A DNA stretch of 64,000 bases from assembly GCF_014803405.1 (NCBI RefSeq), contig NZ_JACYFG010000038.1:124001-188000 (forward strand). Reading direction: 5' to 3'. Below the pieces are notes generated by a model, which made no database searches, had not been told where the DNA came from, and saw nothing but the letters and a program-made list of their open reading frames with translations. Positions 17,262 to 23,612 of this stretch are shown in pieces (within the stretch, counting starts at the first letter, position 1; the number at the start of each line of letters is the position of its first letter). A program made the position numbers and the translations under genes. Source of the DNA: Pelagicoccus enzymogenes. Lineage in GTDB: Bacteria; Verrucomicrobiota; Verrucomicrobiia; Opitutales; Opitutaceae.

Positions 17262-17525
17262 TTACTCCTGAGGGTCTGGTCTCTTCCAGATCAGCTCATT
17301 GTTCTTGTACACTTCTCGTACGCGATGGAAGGGGATGTCATGATATAGTTTGTCCCCACAAAGAGCGGTAAAGGAAAAGGAGTTTCCTTTTTCGAATTCC
17401 ACGTTCTCCAGACCCACCCTCTCGAGTGCGGTCTGACCACGTTCGACATAGGCTATTTCGAAATCGCCTTTTCCGAACACTTCGTCCCAGCGAATTCGGC
17501 TCAGCAGTTCATGTATTGGTTGCAT
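17262..17525 (-). CDS. DUF504/MJ1316-domain protein in RNA-repair operon
   Basis: An 87-residue protein starting MQPIHELLSRIRWDE and containing IPFHRVREVYKNNELIWKR, the characteristic end of the DUF504 (UPF0248, MJ1316) domain. This domain has been predicted to recognise RNA ends with cyclic phosphates and is often tied to RtcB or 2H phosphoesterases, mostly in archaea. The longer open frame upstream is rejected because it crosses the palindromic repeat at 17541-17605. It lies between rtcA and rtcB, so it probably helps deliver damaged RNA ends to the ligase or cyclase. No catalytic residues are evident. Confidence 0.82.
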   Translation of the reverse strand: MQPIHELLSRIRWDEVFGKGDFEIAYVERGQTALERVGLENVEFEKGNSFSFTALCGDKLYHDIPFHRVREVYKNNELIWKRPDPQE

Positions 17526-17540
17526 GGTTACATCTTTCGT

Positions 17541-17605
17541 TGTGGGAAGCGGCCTTGTGCCGCGATATCGATTGTACAGATCGCGACGCAAGGTCGCTTC
17601 CCACA
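17541..17605. repeat. REP-like long imperfect hairpin between rtcA and the DUF504 gene
   Basis: Two 26-nt arms (17541-17566 and 17580-17605) are inverted copies differing at three places, around a 13-nt centre. The arms contain TGTGGGAAGCG and CGCTTCCCACA at the outside. One arm of the same sequence recurs at 47581-47606 with a single difference, which marks it as a dispersed repeat family rather than a local structure. Confidence 0.7.
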
Positions 17606-17625
17606 CGGGCATTGCCCTTTGGTAA

Positions 17626-18651
17626 TCAGCTAAGGATCTCCACCAGCCAAGAGAGTCGGCTCTCCCGCGTGGTCTGGATCTCAATATCTAAAAATTTCTC
17701 TATAATATCTTTGTTTGTCAAAAAATGCTGGCTCAAGGCCAGGGTCCGAAAGCTTCCGCCTCCAGCAAGGGCGAAGGGAAGCAACAATTGATCCGCAAGG
17801 TAGTCGCCCACCGGGGCTTCTTCCTTGGCATAGCGAACCGCTTCTTTCGCAACCTGTTTCGCTACAAACTCAGAGGTCACTCCCTTCTCGCCAAAGCCAG
17901 TGACGATCTCGGTCAACTCCTCGAATTCGTAAGCCATGGAAAGCACGTTGCCCACGCCTGCTGACCCTTCGTACTGATGGACCTCCATCTCCTTGAGGCT
18001 CAGATCAAGCACCTTGGAAAGCTCGGAAAGCTCCCGCTTACCGATACGCTCCTCGAGATTGCACAAACCGGCAACTGCCCGACGGGACTTCAGCGCTCCA
18101 CGCTGCAGCAGCTCGATCGATTCAAGCAATTTGGCCGAGCCAATCTCCGCTACGAACTGCCCTTGGCCAGCCGGATAAAATCCCGCCCGCACCAACTCGA
18201 GTTCGACCTCCGCCCCCATGCGACGCACGACGGGCAGGAAGACCTTTGAGAGGTAGTCAAAGCTAGGCGCCTTGCTATTGTGGGTGCCGCCCTCGAACTG
18301 AACGATGGATTCGCCTTGGGCGAGCAAGAGCGGCAGGAAAAGGGTTTGGAATACAAGCGAAGTGCTGCCCGCCGTACCCACGGCAAAGCTGTATTCGCCC
18401 GCCTTAACCTTACCCGGGACAAAGCTCAAATTCTGAGACTTCATTTCCGCCCCTTCCACCCTGGCTCCACAGATCTCCGTGGCTGCACGAACGCAGGTCA
18501 AGTGCTGCCGCATCAAGCCCGGCTTCGCACGCTTGGCACGAATCTTCTCAATTCGGAACGGCTTACCCGTGATCATCGACAAGCTCAAAGAGCTGCGAAG
18601 CGCTTGACCACCGCCCTCGCCCAGAGAGCCATCTATGTTGATTGTTTTCAT
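17626..18651 (-). CDS. rtcA: RNA 3'-terminal phosphate cyclase
   Basis: A 341-residue RtcA. It begins INIDGSLGEGGGQALRSS, the family signature, contains LSFVPGKVKAGEYSFAVGTAGS, and has H309 in the SQHFLTN context. That is the position of the histidine adenylylated in the E. coli enzyme. It converts RNA 3'-phosphates to 2',3'-cyclic phosphates with ATP. It starts 20 bp after the last Y RNA gene and precedes the DUF504 and rtcB genes, so it is part of the RtcR-controlled transcript. The 100-bp gap to the next gene contains a REP-like hairpin. Confidence 0.95.
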   Translation of the reverse strand: MKTINIDGSLGEGGGQALRSSLSLSMITGKPFRIEKIRAKRAKPGLMRQHLTCVRAATEICGARVEGAEMKSQNLSFVPGKVKAGEYSFAVGTAGSTSLVFQTLFLPLLLAQGESIVQFEGGTHNSKAPSFDYLSKVFLPVVRRMGAEVELELVRAGFYPAGQGQFVAEIGSAKLLESIELLQRGALKSRRAVAGLCNLEERIGKRELSELSKVLDLSLKEMEVHQYEGSAGVGNVLSMAYEFEELTEIVTGFGEKGVTSEFVAKQVAKEAVRYAKEEAPVGDYLADQLLLPFALAGGGSFRTLALSQHFLTNKDIIEKFLDIEIQTTRESRLSWLVEILS

Positions 18652-18671
18652 TGCAGTAATTGAAATTTGGA

Positions 18672-18761
18672 TGCAGCGACAAATCTTTGACGAAACTGCA
18701 GGATTCGAACCTGCACTACCTTTCGGCTTCTACCATTGTAGTTCCGTCAGCATTCGCTGCA
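18672..18761 (-). ncRNA. Y RNA 5: Ro-binding stem with T-arm and short hairpin, no D-arm
   Basis: The outer helix pairs TGCAGCGA (18761-18754) with TCGCTGCA (18679-18672). The second helix pairs GACGGAAC (18748-18741) with GTTTCGTC (18696-18689). Between the helices the 5' side has the ATGCT shared by all five units, and the 5' strand continues with ACTACA. Inside sits a tRNA-like T-arm with 6-bp stem TGCAGG/CCTGCA and loop TTCGAAT, preceded by a GCC-GAAA-GGT hairpin like a tRNA variable arm. No D-arm or acceptor helix is present. It lies directly before rtcA. Confidence 0.78.
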
Positions 18762-18770
18762 GCGTTAAGG

Positions 18771-18832
18771 GGTCGACAAGTTCATGCTAGAGACAGGACA
18801 GTTGTAAATGTAGTCCCTAACGGCATTCGACC
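18771..18832 (-). ncRNA. Y RNA 4: minimal Ro-binding stem-loop without tRNA-like module
   Basis: A 62-nt unit. Outer helix GGTCGA (18832-18827) with TCGACC (18776-18771); second helix TAGGGAC (18819-18813) with GTCTCTA (18794-18788). The internal-loop sequence ATGCCG and the ACTACAT after the second helix match the other four units, as does CTTG before the 3' outer strand. The apical loop is too short for T or D arms. It is either a bare Ro60 ligand or a decayed copy. Confidence 0.72.
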
Positions 18833-18841
18833 AGAATTGAA

Positions 18842-18980
18842 AAATGCGACAAGGTTTTATCATGACGATACTCCTGCGTGTCTACTTCCACCACTGGCAA
18901 GACGTTAACCAGCCGGGATTCGATACCCGGACGACCTTTCGGTCACAGAACCCGATGTAGTCATGACAGCATTCGCATTT
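18842..18980 (-). ncRNA. Y RNA 3: Ro-binding stem with class II (leucine-like) tRNA mimic
   Basis: Outer helix AAATGCGA (18980-18973) with TCGCATTT (18849-18842); second helix TCATGAC (18966-18960) with GTCATGA (18866-18860). The internal module is permuted: a variable-arm hairpin GACC-GAAA-GGTC (18944-18933) comes first, then a T-like arm CCGGG/CCCGG with loop TATCGAAT, a short CTGG/CCAG closing helix, and a D-arm of the leucine-tRNA kind (GTGGTGGAAGTAGACAC). The variable arm marks class II tRNA origin, unlike units 1 and 2. Confidence 0.82.
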
Positions 18981-18994
18981 AGAAGAAATTCAGA

Positions 18995-19125
18995 CACGCG
19001 ACTAAGTTTCGATGAGACATTTGCTACTGCTCTACCGAGTTGAGCTACGCCAGCCAATGTAGGTGACGGCAGGACTCGAACCTGCAACCTGTAGATTCTG
19101 ATGTAGTCCCATCAGCATTCGCGTG
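18995..19125 (-). ncRNA. Y RNA 2: YrlA-like, permuted class I tRNA mimic
   Basis: Outer helix CACGCGA (19125-19119) with TCGCGTG (19001-18995); second helix GATGGGAC (19113-19106) with GTCTCATC (19018-19011). Inside, the T-arm comes first (stem GCAGG/CCTGC, loop TTCGAGT at 19080-19074), then an imperfect acceptor-like hairpin, then a D-arm (AGCTCAACTCGGTAGAGC). This 3'-half-before-5'-half order is that of the known YrlA tRNA-like domain. Confidence 0.85.
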
Positions 19126-19144
19126 AAAGGTTTAAAAAGAACAA

Positions 19145-19280
19145 GCGCGACAAGGAATTGGAAAGACGAACGTAAGCTGCTCTACCACTGAGCTACGCGC
19201 CGATGAATTGGGCGGCGCGACGGGACTCGAACCCGCGACCTGCTGCACATGAAGCAATGTAGTCCTTCCGGCATTCGCGC
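19145..19280 (-). ncRNA. Y RNA 1: YrlA-like, permuted class I tRNA mimic with closed acceptor helix
   Basis: Outer helix GCGCGA (19280-19275) with TCGCGC (19150-19145); second helix AAGGA (19267-19263) with TCCTT (19156-19152). T-arm: stem GCGGG/CCCGT with loop TTCGAGT (19231-19225). The acceptor-like helix is perfect, CGCGCCG (19219-19213) with CGGCGCG (19202-19196), and is capped by a ten-base loop that still contains CCCA. The D-arm AGCTCAGTGGTAGAGC follows. A tRNA finder would see only halves in the wrong order. It is the first Y RNA after rsr. Confidence 0.88.
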
Positions 19281-19318
19281 AAAAGTAATATAAAGAACAG
19301 TGTTAGTATTTCAGTTAT

Positions 19319-19345
19319 ACTGGGCGACGAACCACGCCGCCCAGT
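19319..19345 (-). other. Strong hairpin directly after the rsr stop codon
   Basis: ACTGGGCG (19345-19338 on the minus strand reading) pairs with CGCCCAGT (19326-19319), with three further pairs inside, 10 bp past the rsr stop. There is no T-run, so it is more likely a 3'-end stabilising or processing structure separating the rsr message from the Y RNAs than a full terminator. Confidence 0.55.
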
Positions 19346-19355
19346 GATCAATAGT

Positions 19356-20987
19356 TTATGGAATCTGCACATCTTCGATCTTGGAAACCCAATAGTCTCC
19401 GTCGATCGGGTGGCGGGCGAAATCTGCGATTGCGGAAAAAACCGAATCTGAAAATCCACCGACATTCAATATGTCACGACGCGAGGTCGCCTGAGCCGTG
19501 GAGTAAGGCTGGATATCGATGCATACCAGCTTCGCTTTCGCGTTGCGGCGCTTCAATACTTCCCACTCCTGCATCATAGCGGTTCCTTGGCGAGATGGAC
19601 CGGAATTCACCCAAGACTCGTTGTCAGAAATAAAGACTACCAAGTCCGGAGCTTCGCGACGATCGTTCAACCACTTCAAAGGCGCGGAACAGTTGGTTCC
19701 ACCCCAGCCTAAGCTGGAGAGCGTCTTCGCGTTGGTCATCACGCTATCGCGGGGATTCAGTTCGACATTTCGCACCTTCTCCATGAACGGAAGTACCTGG
19801 GCATCTTGATTCTTTCGCAAGAAGGCGGCAGCCACCAACGCGGCCACATCCACGCACTTCACGGCAGTCGTAGATCCGCGGCGGTGTCCAGTAACTGGGG
19901 ACTGCATCGAACCGGACGAGTCCGGGCAAAGCACAACCTTACCTTCGATGGACGGAACGTTCTCGACAGCGATCTCCAAGGCATCTTGCAATGCGTTCTT
20001 GATCGCTTGAGGCAAGCTTGCCTCCGCGTTCATGTACGCAGCCAACAGCTGGTACGGGAACACGCGGGCCTTCTTGATGCGTTCCGGATTTCGCAAACGA
20101 TTCGCCACCCTGTTTACGAGGTCAGGATGCTCGAACAATCCGTGACGCTGAAACGTATTCAAATTCATACGCGTCATCTGCCAAGAAGCGTTCTTCGCGA
20201 TGCTTGCCCACTCACGGAGGCCGAGCGGCAAAGCCGTCAACATCTGGAAGGGAACGTCGGGAACATTGGCATCGAAGTCGAAACCCTTGCTCTTTCGCAG
20301 CATTCGAAGCGCCTTCTTCAAAGCAGGCGGGTTCGGTCCGTTCAAAGCGCGGTCCTTGAAAGCTTCGTATTCAGCCACCAATGACGGAAGCGCTTCAGCG
20401 TCGTAGTCCTTGCCAATCAAGTACGCGTAGAGAGCGGCACGATTCGCATCTCGAGGGCGCGGGTGAACCATCTTGATAACATCCGAGATCGATGGATTTT
20501 GACCGACCGACGAACGGAACAGCTGCTCGTCGGAGAGCTTGTACAACCACTCCTGCACGAATCGCTTCGGACGTGTACCTAAAGACTTTCGACCCACCGC
20601 TCCGGAACGCATGATCTGCACGAACACGCGAACCATCTTGGCATTGTCGAGAACCTCAAAAGCCACCCGGTCGAACAGTTCCGCATCTCGGGTGCTCAAC
20701 ACCGCGCAAAGCAGAGCCGGCATGTCCTTCATGTAAGCAGAGCGACGAGCGTAGACCGCAAGACGGGCGATGAAACCGGCATCAACCGCCTTGCAAAGCT
20801 CGACCACTCGATCCAGTTGCTCATCCGCCGAAGCGTAGAAGGTTCCGTTCAAACATCCCGTAGCCACATACTGAGCGAGGGCTTGCGTGGCAGAGCGCTG
20901 GTAGGCCACGGCACCTTGCTCGTTGCGAGCGTTGGCGGCAGGGACTCGTGAACCACGCTTTGATGTGAAAAGTGTCTTGTTAGCCAT
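19356..20987 (-). CDS. rsr: Ro60/Rsr orthologue, TROVE domain RNA-binding protein
   Basis: A 543-residue Ro60-type protein. Residues 20-340 form the TROVE HEAT-repeat ring that holds Y RNA on its outer face and single-stranded RNA ends in its cavity. Residues 345-540 are a von Willebrand A domain with an intact MIDAS (DSSGS, 356-360). In Deinococcus and Salmonella, Rsr uses Y RNA to join exoribonucleases such as PNPase for RNA decay and quality control. It is the first gene of this operon, immediately followed by five Y RNA genes, rtcA, DUF504 and rtcB, and faces away from rtcR. Confidence 0.95.
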   Translation of the reverse strand: MANKTLFTSKRGSRVPAANARNEQGAVAYQRSATQALAQYVATGCLNGTFYASADEQLDRVVELCKAVDAGFIARLAVYARRSAYMKDMPALLCAVLSTRDAELFDRVAFEVLDNAKMVRVFVQIMRSGAVGRKSLGTRPKRFVQEWLYKLSDEQLFRSSVGQNPSISDVIKMVHPRPRDANRAALYAYLIGKDYDAEALPSLVAEYEAFKDRALNGPNPPALKKALRMLRKSKGFDFDANVPDVPFQMLTALPLGLREWASIAKNASWQMTRMNLNTFQRHGLFEHPDLVNRVANRLRNPERIKKARVFPYQLLAAYMNAEASLPQAIKNALQDALEIAVENVPSIEGKVVLCPDSSGSMQSPVTGHRRGSTTAVKCVDVAALVAAAFLRKNQDAQVLPFMEKVRNVELNPRDSVMTNAKTLSSLGWGGTNCSAPLKWLNDRREAPDLVVFISDNESWVNSGPSRQGTAMMQEWEVLKRRNAKAKLVCIDIQPYSTAQATSRRDILNVGGFSDSVFSAIADFARHPIDGDYWVSKIEDVQIP

Positions 20988-21050
20988 TCGTATCGTTCTC
21001 CTTTGAGTTGAATTGCATTTCAGCGTTTTGCTGAACTTGCCCCTCTAATA

Positions 21051-21065
21051 ACACGACACGTGCCA
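21051..21065 (-). promoter_or_regulatory. Candidate sigma-54 promoter of the rsr-Y RNA-rtcA-rtcB operon
   Basis: On the minus strand TGGCACG (21065-21059) is a perfect -24 element, followed after TGTC by GTGT (21054-21051) where TTGC is expected. The spacing is right but the -12 box is degenerate. It lies 64 bp before the rsr start codon, and a sigma-54 activator gene is next door, which raises its credibility. Confidence 0.5.
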
Positions 21066-21097
21066 GCCCTTGGGCTACCGACCATAAAAACCTCACT

Positions 21098-21118
21098 AGT
21101 AATTGGTGTCCAATTACT
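21098..21118. promoter_or_regulatory. Perfect 21-bp inverted repeat, probable RtcR upstream activator site
   Basis: Arms AGTAATTGG (21098-21106) and CCAATTACT (21110-21118) flank TGT without a mismatch. It lies 33 bp upstream of the candidate -24 box and 106 bp before the rtcR start. RtcR binds as an oligomer upstream of sigma-54 promoters, so this dyad is the natural candidate site. Confidence 0.6.
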
Positions 21119-21224
21119 TAAAAAGTTTTTATTTTTCTCTAGTTCAATTTCACTAAAAATCTCGATGTTATTTTTCCTGTTTTATCTAGATTATTTTCTA
21201 CTTTTTTATTCTTCTATCTAGAAC

Positions 21225-22817
21225 ATGAAGAAGCTCGTTTCCATCGGCATTCTGGGAGTCCAGCTCGATTCCTTCGACCCTCGGCGGCGTTGGGACCGCT
21301 GGCGGCCGACCGTTTCCCTTTGCCAACAAGAAGACCTGCTCATCGACCGCTTCGAGCTGCTCTACGAGCCGAAGTTTGCCAAGCTAGCTCAGACGGTGGC
21401 TGACGACATGCAGGCCGTTTCGCCCGAGACCGAAGTAAACCAGCACCTCATCTCGATGGGAGACCCTTGGGACCTGGAAAGCGTCTACGGAGCGCTCTAC
21501 GATTTCGCCGCCTCCTACCCTTTCGATACGGAAAACGAGGACTACATTGTCCACATCACGACCGGCACCCACGTCTGCCAAATCTGCCTATTCCTGCTTG
21601 CCGAATCGCGGCACCTGCCCGCTCGCCTGATCCAAACCTCGCCTCCCAAACGCGACCCTGCGACCACGCCGGGTGACTACCGCATCATCGACCTCGATCT
21701 CTCCCGCTACGATCAACTGGCCGCCCGCTTCGAGATCGAAAAACGGGATACGGAGACACAACTCAAGTCCGGCATCGCCACCTTGAACGCCTCGTTCAAT
21801 GCCATGATCGGCGAGATCGAGCAGGTCGCCATCCGCTCCCCTCACCCCATTCTGATCACCGGCCCTACCGGTGCGGGAAAGTCGCAACTCGCCCGACGCA
21901 TCTACGAGGTCAAGCGAGCCAAACGCGGCGTCAGCGGATCTTTCGTGGAGGTCAACTGCGCCACCCTGCGAGGCGACGGAGCCATGTCCGCGCTTTTTGG
22001 GCACAAGAAAGGCTCCTTTACCGGAGCCCTCGACGATCGAGGCGGACTGCTCAAAGCCGCCCACAAGGGCGTGCTATTCCTCGACGAGATCGGCGAGCTC
22101 GGCCTTGACGAGCAGGCCATGCTGCTGCGAGCCATCGAAGAAAAACGCTTCCTTCCCCTCGGCTCTGACCAAGAGACGGAAAGCGACTTCACCTTGATTT
22201 CCGGAACCAATCGAGAGCTCTCGGAGGAAGTCCGAAAAGGCAATTTCAGAGAGGACCTTCTGGCACGCATCAATCTCTGGTCCTACCAGCTCCCGGGCCT
22301 CAGCTCGCGAAAGGAAGACATCGGGCCCAACATCTCGTATGAACTTTCCCGATACGCCAAAGACCACGGAAGACAAGTCGCCTTCAACAAGGAGGCGCGA
22401 CGCAGCTACGAGAAGTTTGCCACCAGTCCCGACGCTAAATGGACCGGCAATTTCCGCGACCTCAACGCCAGCATCACTCGCATGGCTACGCTTGCCGGAA
22501 ACCGTCGCATCAACGCTGAGATCGTCGAATCCGAAATCGATCGCCTGCAACGAAGCTGGCAAGGCCCTAAAAACGACAGTCAAGACGAGGAGCTGCTCCG
22601 CGATGTGCTCGGCACTCAGGCAGAGGAAGTCGATCCCTTCGACCAAGCCCAACTCGCTCTCGTCATACGCGCCTGCCGTGAATCGCGCAGTCTCTCCGAA
22701 GCGGGTCGCAAGCTCTTCGCCGTGTCCCGCCTGAAGAAAAAAACCAGCAACGACGCTGACCGCCTCCGCAAATACCTTTCGAAATTCGGGCTCAGCTGGG
22801 ACGATTGCCTCGCTTGA
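21225..22817 (+). CDS. rtcR: RtcR, CARF-domain sigma-54-dependent activator of RNA repair
   Basis: A 530-residue protein. Residues 1-170 are the RtcR-type CARF sensor (VSIGILGVQLDS..., YIVHITTGTHVCQICLFLLAE). Residues 185-430 are the AAA+ sigma-54 interaction domain with Walker A GPTGAGKS (213-220), the sigma-54 contact loop GSFTGA (263-268) and Walker B VLFLDEIGEL (283-292). The C-terminus carries a DNA-binding helix region (SLSEAGRKLFAVSR). In enterobacteria RtcR senses RNA-damage products and activates rtcBA. Here it is divergent from rsr with 237 bp between, containing a perfect dyad and a -24-like element. Confidence 0.95.
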   Translation: MKKLVSIGILGVQLDSFDPRRRWDRWRPTVSLCQQEDLLIDRFELLYEPKFAKLAQTVADDMQAVSPETEVNQHLISMGDPWDLESVYGALYDFAASYPFDTENEDYIVHITTGTHVCQICLFLLAESRHLPARLIQTSPPKRDPATTPGDYRIIDLDLSRYDQLAARFEIEKRDTETQLKSGIATLNASFNAMIGEIEQVAIRSPHPILITGPTGAGKSQLARRIYEVKRAKRGVSGSFVEVNCATLRGDGAMSALFGHKKGSFTGALDDRGGLLKAAHKGVLFLDEIGELGLDEQAMLLRAIEEKRFLPLGSDQETESDFTLISGTNRELSEEVRKGNFREDLLARINLWSYQLPGLSSRKEDIGPNISYELSRYAKDHGRQVAFNKEARRSYEKFATSPDAKWTGNFRDLNASITRMATLAGNRRINAEIVESEIDRLQRSWQGPKNDSQDEELLRDVLGTQAEEVDPFDQAQLALVIRACRESRSLSEAGRKLFAVSRLKKKTSNDADRLRKYLSKFGLSWDDCLA

Positions 22818-22830
22818 AGCGAGCGACGCC

Positions 22831-23073
22831 TCACCCCAGCGACGAGTGCGTGCCGTCGCAGAAGGGGGCCTTGCCGGTGCGCTTGCATTGGCAGAGGAAA
22901 TAGTCTCCGTCCTTCTCGACTTCGAAGAGCTTGGGGGCGAATCCGGTTCCCTTGTGGGAGCCGTCGCAAAACGGCTGCCCGCTGGACTGCCCACAGGTGC
23001 ACCAAGCGTAACGCTTTCCGGCTTGGAGGCTGACTTTGCTGGGGGATTTGGCGGCGATCTTTGGTTCTACCAT
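22831..23073 (-). CDS. Tandem CDGSH iron-sulfur domain protein
   Basis: An 80-residue protein with two CDGSH-type motifs: CTCGQSSGQPFCDGSH (about residues 25-40) and CQCKRTGKAPFCDGTH. Each supplies the three Cys and one His that hold a 2Fe-2S cluster. Bacterial two-motif proteins of this size are soluble and of uncertain role, possibly in iron or redox handling. The ATG at 23073 is preferred to an in-frame GTG nine bases upstream. It converges with rtcR, 13 bp apart, and no functional link is evident. Confidence 0.85.
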   Translation of the reverse strand: MVEPKIAAKSPSKVSLQAGKRYAWCTCGQSSGQPFCDGSHKGTGFAPKLFEVEKDGDYFLCQCKRTGKAPFCDGTHSSLG

Positions 23074-23243
23074 GCCGAACACTCAGGCAAACCGGCACTC
23101 TACCACAGAAGCGTCGGCTTCGCTAGCCGGGCTCGCATTTCTCGAATCGTAAGCACCAATCCTATTGGCAGGGCGCTCAGGGTGAATCCGATAGCTCCGT
23201 TCCGCATTGCCAAAATCGGGAGTTCCGCGTGCAATTTCCCAAC

Positions 23244-23612
23244 ATGCCCTCCCCGCTCGAAAACGACCTCAAGCGCCTCGACCACATCGCGACCTTCATG
23301 GACTCCGCCTTTCGCATCCCTGGAACCCAGGTCCGCATCGGATGGGACCCGCTCATCGGATTGATTCCCGGAATTGGCGATACCTTCAGCCTCCTTGTCC
23401 TCTTCTACTTCCTAGCGGTCGGTTGGCGGCACGGCGTCGCAAAGAGGGTTCTGCTCCTGATGGTGGGACGTCACCTGATGGACGCCCTGCTCGGCTCCGT
23501 TCCCGTCGCCGGCGACCTGTTCGACGTCTTCTACCGCGCCAACGAAAAGAATCTGCACAGCATCCGCGAAGCCCTCGCCCAAAAAGCCGAAAGCCCAAAG
23601 CTCGTATCATGA
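23244..23612 (+). CDS. DUF4112 small membrane protein
   Basis: A 122-residue protein with the DUF4112 pattern: an N-terminal LDHIATFMDSAFRIPGT, then VRIGWDPLIGLIPGIGDTFSLLVLFYFL with two membrane segments, then MVGRHLMDALLGSVPVAGDLFDVFYRANEKN. The Gly/Pro-rich loops (GLIPGIGD, GSVPVAGD) are diagnostic. The function of the family is unknown. The ATG at 23244 is chosen over an in-frame GTG at 23229. Its TGA overlaps the ATG of the SMP-30-like gene by 4 bp, so the two are translated together. Confidence 0.8.
   Translation: MPSPLENDLKRLDHIATFMDSAFRIPGTQVRIGWDPLIGLIPGIGDTFSLLVLFYFLAVGWRHGVAKRVLLLMVGRHLMDALLGSVPVAGDLFDVFYRANEKNLHSIREALAQKAESPKLVS

Noticed and set aside
18660-19350. T-loop and D-loop sequences suggesting several ordinary tRNA genes
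   Set aside because: No unit has a 5' half followed by an anticodon arm and a 3' half. The halves are in reversed order around a closed acceptor helix, and the ends pair as a Ro-binding stem. They are Y RNAs, not tRNAs.
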